Shown one piece after another: positions 52,102-64,000 of a stretch of DNA of 64,000 bases. The notes below the pieces were generated by a model, which worked only from the letters and a program-made list of their open reading frames with translations, was not told the origin of the DNA and did no database searches. The position numbers and the translations under genes are program-made. The stretch is from Osmia lignaria lignaria (lineage: Eukaryota > Arthropoda > Insecta > Hymenoptera > Megachilidae): contig NW_027478169.1 of NCBI RefSeq assembly GCF_051020975.1, forward strand, positions 1,178,001-1,242,000, read 5' to 3'. Position 1 is the stretch's first letter. The number at the start of each line of letters is the position of its first letter.

Positions 52102-52772
52102 GTCAGGCCCCATCCCTTGAGATATATCTGCAAATATCTCGGAAACCAAACGAGCTATGGCAAAATCTTAAGAGACCTTTTTTGTAGAGAATTATGTTTC
52201 CTACAATTTATGCTGTATGATATTTTTTGATCAGAAGCGTAGTTTTCGAGATATATCGAGATATTTAAAAGTTCCGAAGCCGCACGAACATAATAGAGAT
52301 ACAGAAACACCGTGGCCCCTTTCTTTGAGATAACTCTGCACTATTGCGAGCTGGAAATGCCATTTCCAGTTTAGCTGTGCAGAAGAAGAACAACAAGAAG
52401 AAGAAATATCTCGAAATATGTCCGTCAGGCCCCTTCCCTTGAGATATATCTGCAAATATCTCGGAAACGAAACGAGCTATGGCAAAATCTTAAGAGACCT
52501 GTTTTGTAGAGAATTATGTTTCCTACAATTTATGTTCTATGATATTCTTTGATCAGAAGCGTAGTTTTCGAGATATATCGAGATATTTAAAAGTTCCGAA
52601 GCCGCACCAACATAATAGAGATACAGAAACACCGTGGCCCCTTTCTTTGAGATAATTCTGCACTATTGCGAGCTGCAAATGCCACCTCCAGCTTAGCTGT
52701 GCAGAAGAAGAACAACAAGAAGAAGAAATATCTCGAAATATGTCCGTCAGGCCCCTTCCCTTGAGATAAATC
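51079..52772 (+). repeat. 3-monomer (966-bp) shift: 51079-51806 and 52045-52772
   Basis: The second copy follows directly on the 6-monomer block, so three overlapping generations of the same monomers lie here. A fourth copy lies about 4944 bp further on (about 56020-57040); that offset is 15 units plus 114 bp. Confidence 0.85.
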
Positions 52773-54623
52773 AGCAAATATCTCGGAAACGAAGCGAGCA
52801 ATGGCAAAATGTTAAGAGACCTTTTTTGTAGAGAATTATGTTTTCTACAATTTACGTTCTCTGATATTTTTTGATCAGAAGCGTAGTTTTCGAGATATAT
52901 CGAGATATTTAAAAGTTCCGAAGCCGCACCAACATAATAGAGATACAGGAACACCGTGGCCCCTTTCTTTGAGATAACTCTGCACTATCGCGAGCTGCAA
53001 ATGCCACTTCCAGCTTAGCTGTGCAGAAGAACAACAACAAGAAGAAGAAATATCTCGAAATATGTCCGTCAGGCCCCTTCCCTTGAGATAAATCTGCAAA
53101 TATCTCGGAAACGAACCGAGCTATGGCAAAATGTTAAGAGACCTTTTTTGTAGAGAATTATGTTTCCTACAATTTACGTTCTCTGATATTTTTTGATCAG
53201 AAGCGTAGTTTTCGAGATATATCGAGATATTTAAAAGTTCCGAAGCCGCACCAACATAATAGAGATACAGAAACACCGTGGCCCCTTTCTTTGAGATAAC
53301 TCTGCACTATTGCGCGCTGCAAATGCCACTTCCAGGTTAGCTGTGCAGAAGAAGAACAACAAGAAGAAGAAATATCTCGAAATATGTCCGTCAGGCCCCT
53401 TCCCTTGAGATAAATCTGCAAATATCTCGGAAACGAAGCGAGCTATGGCAAAATGTTAAGAGACCTTATTTGTAGAGAATTAAGTTTCCTACTTTTTATG
53501 TTCTATGATATTTTTTGATCAGATGCGTAGTTATCGAGATATATCAAGATATTTAAAAGTTCCGAAGCCGCACCAACATAATAGAGATACAGAAACACCG
53601 TGGCCCCTTTCTTTGAGATAACTCTGCACTATTGCGACCTGCAAATGCCACTTCCAGCTTAGCTGTGCAGAAGAACAACAACAAGAAGAAGAAATATCTC
53701 GAAATATGTCCGTCAGGCCCCTTCCCTTGAGATAAATCAGCAAATATCTCGGAAAGGAAGCGAGCTATGGCAAAATGTTAAGAGACCTTTTTTGTAGAGA
53801 ATTATGTTTCCTACAATTTACGTTCTCTGACATTTTTTGATCAGAAGCGTAGTTTTCGAGATATATCGAGATATTTAAAAGTTCCGAAGCCGCACCAACA
53901 TAATAGAGATACAGAAACACCGTGGCCCCTTTCTTTGAGATAACTCTGCACTATTACGACCTGCAAATGCCACTTCCAGCTTAGCTGTGCAGAAGAAGAA
54001 CAACAAGAAGAAGAAATATCTCGAAATATGTCCGTCAGGCCCCTTCCCTTGAGATAAATCAGCAAATATCTCGGAAACGAAGCGAGCAATGGCAAAATGT
54101 TAAGAGACCTTTTTTGTAGAGAATTATGTTTTCTACAATTTACGTTCTCTGATATTTTTTGATCAGAAGCGTAGTTTTCGAGATATATCGAGATATTTAA
54201 AAGTTCCGAAGCCGCACCAACATAATAGAGATACAGGAACACCGTGGCCCCTTTCTTTGAGATAACTCTGCACTATCGCGAGCTGCAAATGCCACTTCCA
54301 GCTTAGCTGTGCAGAAGAACAACAACAAGAAGAAGAAATATCTCGAAATATGTCCGTCAGGCCCCTTCCCTTGAGATAAATCTGCAAATATCTCGGAAAC
54401 GAAGCGAGCTATGGCAAAATGTTAAGAGACCTTTTTTGTAGAGAATTATGTTTCCTACAATTTACGTTCTCTGATATTTTTTGATCAGAAGCGTAGTTTT
54501 CGAGATATATCGAGATATTTAAAAGTTCCGAAGCCGCACCAACATAATAGAGATACAGAAACACCGTGGCCCCTTTCTTTGAGATAACTCTGCACTATTG
54601 CGCGCTGCAAATGCCACTTCCAG
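52687..54623 (+). repeat. 4-monomer (1288-bp) copy: 52687-53335 and 53975-54623
   Basis: The copies share AGCAATGGC, GTTTTCTAC, ACAGGAACACC and GCGCGCTGC. The first copy ends in an ordinary 322-bp monomer (166). The second runs into the 436-bp monomer (170), which therefore shows the state before and after the internal duplication. Confidence 0.85.
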
Positions 54624-54841
54624 CTTAGCTGTGCAGAAGAAGAACAACAAGAAGAAGAAATATCTCGAAATATGTCCGTCAGGCCCCTTCCCTTGAGATA
54701 AATCTGCACTATTGCGCGCTGCAAATGCCACTTCCAGCTTAGCTGTGCAGAAGAAGAACAACAAGAAGAAGAAATATCTCGAAATATGTCCGTCAGGCCC
54801 CTTCCCTTGAGATAAATCTGCAAATATCTCGGAAACGAAGC
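54406..54841 (+). repeat. 436-bp monomer 170 with a 114-bp internal tandem duplication
   Basis: Bases 54595-54708 are repeated at 54709-54822. The junction lies in TCTGCA at 54703-54708, the end of the second subrepeat copy, which joins directly to CTATTGCGCGC that normally follows the first copy. The event is a misaligned exchange between the two 27-bp subrepeats. 114 is divisible by three, so the minus-strand frame stays open for 112 codons. Confidence 0.95.
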
Positions 54842-55191
54842 GAGCTATGGCAAAATGTTAAGAGACCTTATTTGTAGAGAATTAAGTTTCCTACTTTTTA
54901 TGTTCTATAATATTTTTTGATCAGATGCGTAGTTCTCGAGATATATCAAGATATTTAAAAGTTCCGAAGCCGCACCAACATAATAGAGATACAGAAACAC
55001 CGTGGCCCCTTTCTTTGAGATAACTCTGCACTATTGCGACCTGCAAATGCCACTTGCAGCTTAGCTGTGCAGAAGAAGAACAACAAGAAGAAGAAATATC
55101 TCGAAATATGTCCGTCAGGCCCCTTCCCTTGAGATATATCTGCAAATATCTCGGAAACGAAACGAGCTATGGCAAAATCTTAAGAGACCTG

Positions 55192-58021
55192 TTTTGTAGA
55201 GAATTATGTTTCCTACAATTTATGTTGTATGATATTTTTTGATCAGAAGCGTAGTTTTCGAGATATATCGAGATATTTAAAAGTTCCGAAGCCGCACGAA
55301 CATAATAGAGATACCGAAACACCGTGGCCCCTTTCTTTGAGATAACTCTGCGCTATTGCGAGCTGGAAATGCCACTTCCAGTTTAGCTGTGCAGAAGAAG
55401 AACAACAAGAAGAAGAAATATCTCGAAATATGTCCGTCAGGCCCCTTCCCTTGAGATAAATCTGCAAATATCTCGGAAACGAAGCGAGCTATGGCAAAAT
55501 ATTAAGAGACCTTTTTTGTAGAGAATTAAGTTTTCTACCTTTTATGTTCTATGATATTTTTTGATCAGATGCGTAGTTCTCGAGATATATCAAGATATTT
55601 AAAAGTTCCGAAGCCGCACCAACATAATAGAGATACAGAAACACTGTGGCCCCTTTCTTTGAGATAACTCTGTACTATTGCGAGCTGCAAATGCCACTTC
55701 CAGCTTAGCTGTGCAGAAGAAGAACAACAAGAAGAAGAAATATCTCGAAATATGTCCATCAGGCCCCTTCCCTTGAGATAAATCTGCACATATCTCGGAA
55801 ACGAAGCGAGCTATGGCAAAATGTTAAGAGACCTTTTTTGTAGAGAATTAAGTTTCCTACTTTTTATGTTCTATGATATTTTTTGATCAGATGCGTAGTT
55901 CTCGAGATGTATCAAGATATTCAAAAGTTCCGAAGCCGCACCAACATAATAGAGATACAGAAACACCGTGGCCTCTTTCTTTGAGATAACTCTGCACTAT
56001 TGCGAGCTGCAAATGCCACTTCCAGCTTAGCTGTGCAGAAGAAGAACAACAAGAAGAAGAAATATCTCGAAATATGTCCGTCAGGCCCCATCCCTTGAGA
56101 TATATCTGCAAATATCTCGGAAACCAAACGAGCTATGGCCAAATCTTAAGAGACCTTTTTTGTAGAGAATTATGTTTCCTACAATTTATGCTGTATGATA
56201 TTTTTTGATCAGAAGCGTAGTTTTCGAGATATATCGAGATATTTAAAAGTTCCGAAGCCGCACGAACATAATAGAGATACAGAAACACCGTGGCCCCTTT
56301 CTTTGAGATAACTCTGCACTATTGCGAGCTGGAAATGCCATTTCCAGTTTAGCTGTGCAGAAGAAGAACAACAAGAAGAAGAAATATCTCGAAATATGTC
56401 CGTCAGGCCCCTTCCCTTGAGATATATCTGCAAATATCTCGGAAACGAAACGAGCTATGGCAAAATCTTAAGAGACCTGTTTTGTCGAGAATTATGTTTC
56501 CTACAATTTATGTTCTATGATATTCTTTGATCAGAAGCGTAGTTTTCGAGATATATCGAGATATTTAAAAGTTCCGAAGCCGCACCAACATAATAGAGAT
56601 ACAGAAACACCGTGGCCCCTTTCTTTGAGATAATTCTGCACTATTGCGAGCTGCAAATGCCACCTCCAGCTTAGCTGTGCAGAAGAAGAACAACAAGAAG
56701 AAGAAATATCTCGAAATATGTCCGTCAGGCCCCTTCCCTTGAGATAAATCTGCATATATCTCGGAAACGAAGCGAGCTATGGCAAAATGTTAAGAGACCT
56801 TTTTTGTAGCGAATTATGTTTTCTACTTTTTATGTTCTATGATATTTTTTGATCAGATGCGTAGTTCTCGAGATATATCGAGATATTTAAAAGTTCCGAA
56901 GCCGTACCAACATAATAGAGATAGAGAAACACCGTGGCCCCTTTCTTTGAGATAACTCTGTACTATTGCGAGCTGCAAATGCCACTTCCAGCTTAGCTGT
57001 GCAGAAGAAGAACAACAAGAAGAAGAAATATCTCGAAATATGTCCGTCAGGCCCCTTCCCTTGAGATATATCTGCAAATATCTCGGAAACCAAATGAGCT
57101 ATGGCAAAATCTTAAGAGACCTTTTTTGTAGAGAATTATGTTTCCTACAATTTATGTTGTATGATATTTTTTGATCAGAAGCGTAGTTTTCGAGATATAT
57201 CGAGATATTTAAAAGTTCCGAAGCCGCACGACCATAATAGAGATACAGAAACACCGTGGCCCCTTTCTTTGAGATAACTCTGCGCTATTGCGAGCTGGAA
57301 ATGCCACTTCCAGTTTAGCTGTGCAGAAGAAGAACAACAAGAAGAAGAAATATCTCGAAATATGTCCGTCAGGCCCCTTCCCTTGAGATAAATCTGCAAA
57401 TATCTCGGAAACGAAGCGAGCTATGGCAAAATATTAAGAGACCTTTTTTGTAGAGAATTAAGTTTTCTACCTTTTATGTTCTATGATATTTTTTGATCAG
57501 ATGCGTAGTTCTCGAGATATATCAAGATATTTAAAAGTTCCGAAGCCGCACCAACATAATAGAGATACAGAAACACTGTGGCCCCTTTCTTTGAGATAAC
57601 TCTGTACTATTGCGAGCTGCAAATGCCACTTCCAGCTTAGCTGTGCAGAAGAAGAACAACAAGAAGAAGAAATATCTCGAAATATGTCCATCAGGCCCCT
57701 TCCCTTGAGATAAATCTGCACATATCTCGGAAACGAAGCGAGCTATGGCAAAATGTTAAGAGACCTTTTTTGTAGAGAATTAAGTTTCCTACTTTTTATG
57801 TTCTATGATATTTTTTGATCAGATGCGTAGTTCTCGAGATGTATCAAGATATTCAAAAGTTCCGAAGCCGCACCAACATAATAGAGATACAGAAACACCG
57901 TGGCCTCTTTCTTTGAGATAACTCTGCACTATTGCGAGCTGCAAATGCCACTTCCAGCTTAGCTGTGCAGAAGAAGAACAACAAGAAGAAGAAATATCTC
58001 GAAATATGTCCGTCAGGCCCC
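55192..58021 (+). repeat. 6-monomer (1932-bp) duplication: 55192-56089 and 57124-58021
   Basis: Both copies carry TTTTCTACC, AACACTGTGGCC, TGTCCATCAGG, TGCACATATC and GAGATGTATCAAG. The bases between them (56090-57123) are a copy of the 51.1-52.1 kb monomers. Confidence 0.85.
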
Positions 58022-58383
58022 TTCCCTTGAGATATATCTGCAAATATCTCGGAAACGAAGCGAGCTATGGCAAAATGTTAAGAGACCTTTTTTGTAGAGA
58101 ATTAAGTTTCCTACTTTTTATGTTCTATGATATTTTTTGATCAGATGCGTAGTTCTCGAGATATATCGAGATATTTAAAAGTTCCGAAGCCGCACCAACA
58201 TAATAGAGATACAGGAACACCGTGGCCCCTTTCTTTGAGATAACTCTGCACTATCGCGAGCTGCAAATGCCACTTCCAGCTTAGCTGTGCAGAAGAACAA
58301 CAACAAGAAGAAGAAATATCTCGAAATATGTCCGTCAGGCCCCTTCCCTTGAGATAAATCCGCAAATATCTCGGAAACGAAGC

Positions 58384-58819
58384 GAGCTATGGCAAAATGT
58401 TAAGAGACCTTTTTTGTAGAGAATTATGTTTCCTACAATTTACGTTCTCTGATATTTTTTGATCAGAAGCGTAGTTTTCGAGATATATCGAGATATTTAA
58501 AAGTTCCGAAGCCGCACCAACATAATAGAGATACAGAAACACCGTGGCCCCTTTCTTTGAGATAACTCTGCACTATTGCGCGCTGCAAATGCCACTTCCA
58601 GCTTAGCTGTGCAGAAGAAGAACAACAAGAAGAAGAAATATCTCGAAATATGTCCGTCAGGCCCCTTCCCTTGAGATAAATCTGCACTATTGCGCGCTGC
58701 AAATGCCACTTCCAGCTTAGCTGTGCAGAAGAAGAACAACAAGAAGAAGAAATATCTCGAAATATGTCCGTCAGGCCCCTTCCCTTGAGATAAATTTGCA
58801 AATATCTCGGAAACGAAGC
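58384..58819 (+). repeat. 436-bp monomer 182, second copy of the lengthened monomer
   Basis: The same 114-bp duplication is present with the same junction at TCTGCA (58681-58686). The preceding monomer is the ACAGGAACACC class, as before monomer 170, but the following sequence differs. The two sites are 3978 bp apart (12 units plus 114), so a segment of about 0.6 kb carrying the lengthened monomer was copied after it formed. Confidence 0.93.
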
Positions 58820-61275
58820 GAGCTATGGCAAAATGATAAGAGACCTTTCTTGTAGAGAATTATGTTTCCTACAATTTACGTTCTATGATATTTTTTGATC
58901 AGAAGCGTAGTTTTCGAGATATATCGAGATATTTAAAAGTGCCGAAGCCGCACCAACATAATAGAGATACAGAAACACCGTGGCCCCTTTCTTTGAGATA
59001 ACTCTGCACTATTGCGAGCTGCAAATGCCACTTCCAGCTTAGCTGTGCAGAAGAGGAACAACAAGAAGAAGAAATATCTCGGAATATGTCCGTCAGGCCC
59101 CTTCCCTTGAGATAAATCTGCATATATCTCGGAAACGAAGCGAGCTATGGCAAAATGTTAAGAGACCTTTTTTGTAGCGAATTATGTTTTCTACTTTTTA
59201 TGTTCTATGATATTTTTTGATCAGATGCGTAGTTCTCGAGATATATGAAGATATTTAAAAGTTCCGCAGCCGCACGAACATAATAGAGATACAGAAACAC
59301 CGTGGCCCCTTTCTTTGAGATAACTCTGCACTATTGCGAGCTGCAAATGCCACTTCCAGCTTAGCTGTGCAGAAGAAGAACAACAAGAAGAAGAAATATC
59401 TCGAAATATGTCCGTCAGGCCCCTTCCCTTGAGATAAATCTGCACATATCTCGGAAACGAAGCGAGCTATGGCAAAATGTTAAGAGACCTTTTTTGGAGA
59501 GAATTAAGTTTCCTACTTTTTATGTTCTATGATATTTTTTGATCAGAAGCGTAGTTTTCGAGATATATCGAGATATTTAAAAGTTCCGAAGCCGCACCAA
59601 CATAATAGAGGTACAGAAACACCGTTGCCCCTTCCTTTGAGATAACTCTGCACTAGTGCGAGCCGCAAATGCCACTTCCAGCTTAGCTGTGCAGAAGAAG
59701 AACAACAAGAAGAAGAAATATCTCGAAATATGTCCGTCAGGCCCCTTCCCTTGAGATATATCTGCAAATATCTCGGAAACGAAGCGAGCTATGGCAAAAC
59801 GTTAGGAGACCTTTTTTGTAGAGAATTACGTTTCCTACGTTTTATGTTCTATGATATTTTTTGATCAGAAGCGTAGTTTTCGAGATATATCGAGATATTT
59901 AAAAGTTCCGAAGCCGCACCAACATAATAGAGGTACAGAAACACCGTTGCCCCTTCCTTTGAGATAACTCTGCACTAGTGCGACCCGCAAATGCCACTTC
60001 CAGCTTAGCTGTGCAGAAGAAGAACAACAAGAAGAAGAAATATCTCGAAATATGTCCGTCAGGCCCCTTCCCTTGAGATAAATCTGCAAATATCTCGGAA
60101 ACGAAGCGAGCTATGGCAAAATGTTAAGAGACCATTTTTGTAGAGAATTAAGTTTCCTACGTTTTATGTTGTATGATATTTTTTGATCAGATGCGTAGTT
60201 CTCGAGATATACCAAGATATTTAAAAGCTCCGAAGCCGCACCAACATAATAGAGATACAGAAACACCGTGGCCCCTTTCTTTGAGATAACTCTGCACTAT
60301 TGCGAGCTGCAAATGCCACTTCCAGCTTAGCTGTGCAGAAGAAGAACAACAAGAAGAAGAAATATCTCGAAATATGTCCGTCAGGCCCCTTCCCTTGAGA
60401 TATATCTGCAAATATCTCGGAAACGAAGCGAGCTATGGCAAAATGTTAAGAGACCCTTTTTGTAGAGAATTATGTTTCCTACAATTTATGTTCTATGATA
60501 TTTTTTGATCAGAAGCGTAGTTTTCGAGATATATCGAGATATTTAAAAGTTCCGAAGCCGCACCAACATAATAGAGATACAGAAACACCGTGGCCCCTTT
60601 CTTTGAGATAACTCTGCACTATTGCGAGCTGGAAATGCCACTTCCAGTTTAGCTGTGCAGAAGAAGAACAACAAGAAGAAGAAATATCTCGAAATATGTC
60701 CGTCAGGCCCCATCCCTTGAGATATATCTGCAAATATCTCGGGAACCAAACGAGATATGGCAAAATGTTAAGAGACCTTTTTTGTAGAGAATTAAGTTTC
60801 CTACTTTTTATGTTCTATGATATTTTTTGATCAGATGCGTAGTTCTCGAGATATATCAAGATATTTAAAAGTTCCGAAGCCGCACCAACATAATAGAGAT
60901 ACAGAAACACCGTGGCCCCTTTCTTTGAGATAACTCTGCACTGTTGCGAGCTGCAAATGCCACTTCCAGCTTAGCTGTGCAGAAGAAGAACAACAAGAAG
61001 AAGAAATATCTCGAAATATGTCCGTCAGGCCCCTTCCCTTGAGATATATCTGCAAATATCTCGGAAACGAAGCGAGCTATGGCAAAATGTTAAGAGACCT
61101 TTTTTGTAGAGAATATTGTTTCCTACAATTTATGTTGTATGATATTTTTTGATCAGAAGCGTAGTTTTCGAGATATATCGAGATATTTAAAAGTTCCGAA
61201 GCCGCACCAACATAATAGAGGTACAGAAACACCGTTGCCCCTTCCTTTGAGATAACTCTGCACTAGTGCGAGCCG

Positions 61276-62012
61276 CAAATGCCACTTCCAGCTTAGCTGT
61301 GCAGAAGAAGAACAACAAGAAGAAGAAATATCTCGAAATATGTCCGTCAGGCCCCTTCCCTTGAGATAAATCTGCAAATATCTCGGAAACGAAGCGAGCT
61401 ATGGCAAAATGTTAAGAGACCTTTTTTGTAGAGAATTAAGTTTCCTACGTTTTATGTTCTATGATATTTTTTGATCAGATGCGTAGTTCTCGAGATATAC
61501 CAAGATATTCAAAAGCTCCGAAGCCGCACCAACATAATAGAGATACAGAAACACCGTGGCCCCTTTCTTTGAGATAACTCTGTACTATTGCGAGCTACAA
61601 ATGCCACTTCCAGCTTAGCTGTGCAGAAGAAGAACAACAAGAAGAAGAAATATCTCGAAATATGTCCGTCAGGCCCCTTCCCTTGAGATAAATCTGCAAA
61701 TATCTCGGAAACGAAGCGAGCTATGGCAAAATGTTAAGAGACCTTTTTTGTAGAGAATTAAGTTTCCTACGTTTTATGTTCTATGATATTTTTTGATCAG
61801 ATGCGTAGTTCTCGAGATATACCAAGATATTCAAAAGCTCCGAAGCCGCACCAACATAATAGAGATACAGAAACACCGTGGCCCCTTTCTTTGAGATAAC
61901 TCTGTACTATTGCGAGCTACAAATGCCACTTCCAGCTTAGCTGTGCAGAAGAAGAACAACAAGAAGAAGAAATATCTCGAAATATGTCCGTCAGGCCCCT
62001 TCCCTTGAGATA
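61276..62012 (+). repeat. Single-monomer (322-bp) tandem duplication, 2.3 identical copies
   Basis: Bases 61276-61690 match 61598-62012 without a difference that I could see. Markers are TACGTTTTATG, ATACCAAGATATTC, AAAGCTCC and GAGCTACAAAT. It is a clear case of one-unit unequal exchange. Confidence 0.88.
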
Positions 62013-63193
62013 TATTTGCAAATATCTCGGAAACGAAGCGCGCTATGGCAAAATGTTAAGAGACCTTTTTTGTAGAGAATTATGTTTCCTACAATTTATG
62101 TTCTATGATATTTTTTGATCAGAAGCGTAGTTTTCGAGATATATCGAGATATTTAAAAGTTCCGAAGCCGCACCAACATAATAGAGATACAGAAACACCG
62201 TGGCCCCTTTCTTTGAGATAACTCTGCACTATTGCGAGCTGGAAATGCCACTTCCAGTTTAGCTGTGCAGAAGAAGAACAACAAGAAGAAGAAATATCTC
62301 GAAATATGTCCGTCAGGCCCCTTCCCTTGAGATATATCTGCAAATATCTCGGAAACGAAACGAGCTATGGCAAAATCTTAAGAGACCTTTTTTGTAGAGA
62401 ATTATGTTTCCTACAATTTATGTTCTATGATATTTTTTGATCAGATGCGTAGTTCTCGAGATATATCAAGATATTTAAAAGTTCCGAAGCCGCACCAACA
62501 TAATAGAGATACAGAAACACCGTGGCCCCTTTCTTTGAGATAACTCTGTACTATTGCGAGCTACAAATGCCACTTCCAGCTTAGCTGTGCAGAAGAAGAA
62601 CAACAAGAAGAAGAAATATCTCGAAATATGTCCGTCAGGCCCCTTCCCTTGAGATATATTTGCAAATATCTCGGAAACGAAGCGCGCTATGGCAAAATGT
62701 TAAGAGACCTTTTTTGTAGAGAATTATGTTTCCTACAATTTACGTTCTATGATATTTTTTGATCAGAAGCGTAGTTTTCGAGATATATCGAGATATTTAA
62801 AAGTTCCGAAGCCGCACCAACATAATAGAGATACAGAAACACCGTGGCCCCTTTCTTTGAGATAACTCTGCACTATTGCGAGCTGGAAATGCCACTTCCA
62901 GTTTAGCTGTGCAGAAGAAGAACAACAAGAAGAAGAAATATCTCGAAATATGTCCGTCAGGCCCCTTCCCTTGAGATATATCTGCAAATATCTCGGAAAC
63001 GAAACGAGCTATGGCAAAATCTTAAGAGACCTTTTTTGTAGAGAATTATGTTTCCTACAATTTATGTTCTATGATATTTTTTGATCAGATGCGTAGTTCT
63101 CGAGATATATCAAGATATTTAAAAGTTCCGAAGCCGCACCAACATAATAGAGATACAGAAACACCGTGGCCCCTTTCTTTGAGATAACTCTGC
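61839..63193 (+). repeat. Dimer (644-bp) duplication: 61839-62549 and 62483-63193
   Basis: The copies share GATATATTTGC, GAAGCGCGCTATGG and the CTGGAAATG monomer. One difference is TTTATG against TTTACG near 62099/62743. The final monomers extend the same series by single-unit steps. Confidence 0.83.
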
Positions 63194-64000
63194 ACTATTG
63201 CGAGCTGGAAATGCCACTTCCAGTTTAGCTGTGCAGAAGAAGAACAACAAGAAGAAGAAATATCTCGAAATATGTCCGTCAGGCCCCTTCCCTTGAGATA
63301 TATCTGCAAATATCTCGGAAACGAAACGAGCTATGGCAAAATCTTAAGAGACCTTTTTTGTAGAGAATTATGTTTCCTACAATTTATGTTCTATGATATT
63401 TTTTGATCAGATGCGTAGTTCTCGAGATATATCAAGATATTTAAAAGTTCCGAAGCCGCACCAACATAATAGAGATACAGAAACACCGTGGCCCCTTTCT
63501 TTGAGATAACTCTGCACTATTGCGAGCTGCAAATGCCACTTCCAGCTTAGCTGTGCAGAAGAAGAACAGCAAGAAGAAGAAATATCTCGAAATATGTCCG
63601 TCAGGCCCCTTCCCTTGAGATAAATCTGCACATATCTCGGAAACGAAGCGAGCTATGGCAAAATGTTAAGAGACCTTTTTTGTAGAGAATTAAGTTTCCT
63701 ACTTTTCATGTTCTATGATATTTTTTGATCAGATGCGTAGTTCTCGAGCTATATCAAGATATTTAAAAGTTCCGAAGCCGCAGCAACATAATAGAGATAC
63801 AGAAACACCGTGGCCCCTTTCTTTGAGATAACTCTGCACTATTGCGAGCTGGAAATGCCACTTCCAGTTTAGCTGTGCAGAAGAAGAACAACAAGAAGAA
63901 GAAATATCTCGAAATATGTCCGTCAGGCCCCTTCCCTTGAGATATATTTGCAAATATCTCGGAAACGAAGCGCGCTATGGCAAAATGTTAAGAGACCTTT

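Larger units (their letters stand above)
1..64000 (+). repeat. 322-bp satellite DNA array, 198 complete monomers, head to tail
   Basis: The same 322-bp unit repeats from the first to the last base with no interruption and no inversion. Counting from GAGCTA at base 1, monomer 198 ends at 63971 and 29 bases of the next follow. Net spacing gives 189 units of exactly 322 bp, three of 319, four of 321 and two of 436 bp. Adjacent monomers differ by scattered single-base changes, while some distant blocks are nearly identical. This pattern is typical of satellite DNA homogenised by unequal exchange and gene conversion. The consensus is about 39% GC (65 C and 61 G in 322). Long tandem arrays of this kind form eukaryotic heterochromatin and often centromeres; a centromeric role here is inference. 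I do not recognise the family or species. Confidence 0.97.
58820..64000 (+). repeat. Array region VII: right end, mostly short-period copies
   Basis: These are full-length 322-bp monomers. GAGATATATCTGC, GAAACGAAACGAGC, AATCTTAAGAG and the CTGGAAATG class are frequent. Monomers 185, 186 and 190 share GAGGTACAG, ACCGTTGCCCC and TTCCTTTGAG. The array runs off the end of the window in mid-monomer. Confidence 0.8.

Noticed and set aside
52553..54242. 133-codon minus-strand frames at 52553-52954 and 53841-54242
   Set aside because: They read through a monomer junction in another frame after loss of one stop, and the second is a block copy of the first. They are chance frames.
1..64000. CRISPR array
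   Set aside because: The units are 322 bp and contiguous, with no short repeat separated by unique spacers.
1..64000. Transposon or retroelement insertion, or terminal repeats
   Set aside because: The 322-bp register is continuous apart from the nine explained length variants, which leaves no room for an insertion.

Overview
The whole 64 kb window is one uninterrupted block of tandemly repeated satellite DNA. Setting base 1 of the repeat at base 1 of the window (GAGCTA), I count 198 complete monomers, ending at 63971, plus 29 bases of a 199th. All lie head to tail in one orientation. Net spacing gives 189 monomers of exactly 322 bp. The nine exceptions are three of 319 bp, four of 321 bp and two of 436 bp. 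The array enters and leaves the window inside satellite, so neither edge is present. I see no gene, RNA gene, transposon, unique sequence, CRISPR array or prokaryotic signal.

The architecture points to a eukaryotic heterochromatic satellite, centromeric, pericentromeric or a similar block. The species cannot be read from the sequence. The monomer consensus is about 39% GC. It has 11 CpG per 322 bp against about 12.3 expected from base composition, so there is little CpG decay. That fits a genome with low germline CpG methylation, such as many invertebrates, but it is weak evidence. 322 bp is close to two nucleosome spacings.

Layout: (1) 1-9270, early-type monomers carrying a large duplication offset by 4183 bp (13 monomers) and a 9-monomer shift. 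(2) 9271-13579, a clean 5-monomer (1610 bp) higher-order repeat in 2.7 copies. (3) 13580-20000, decayed relatives of that 5-mer plus a dimer duplication. (4) 20001-33646, mixed monomers with a recent dimer triplication at 27584-29030 and a 7-monomer (2254 bp) duplication. (5) 33647-48583, a mosaic of blocks copied at 643, 2575, 2576, 3218, 3542 and 7403 bp. (6) 48584-58819, 6-monomer (1932 bp) duplications and the two 436-bp monomers. (7) 58820-64000, mostly one- and two-monomer duplications.

A minus-strand frame of 74 codons is open in 168 of 198 monomers. It normally has no ATG, differs between monomers mainly at amino-acid-changing sites, and is broken in whole amplified families. I treat it as non-coding. 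The most informative observations are: the 114-bp internal duplication in two monomers, explained exactly by a 27-bp subrepeat lying 114 bp apart inside every monomer; a ten-base motif present in direct and inverted copies in each monomer; base changes that complete a small hairpin in two different ways; and the record of block copying along the array.
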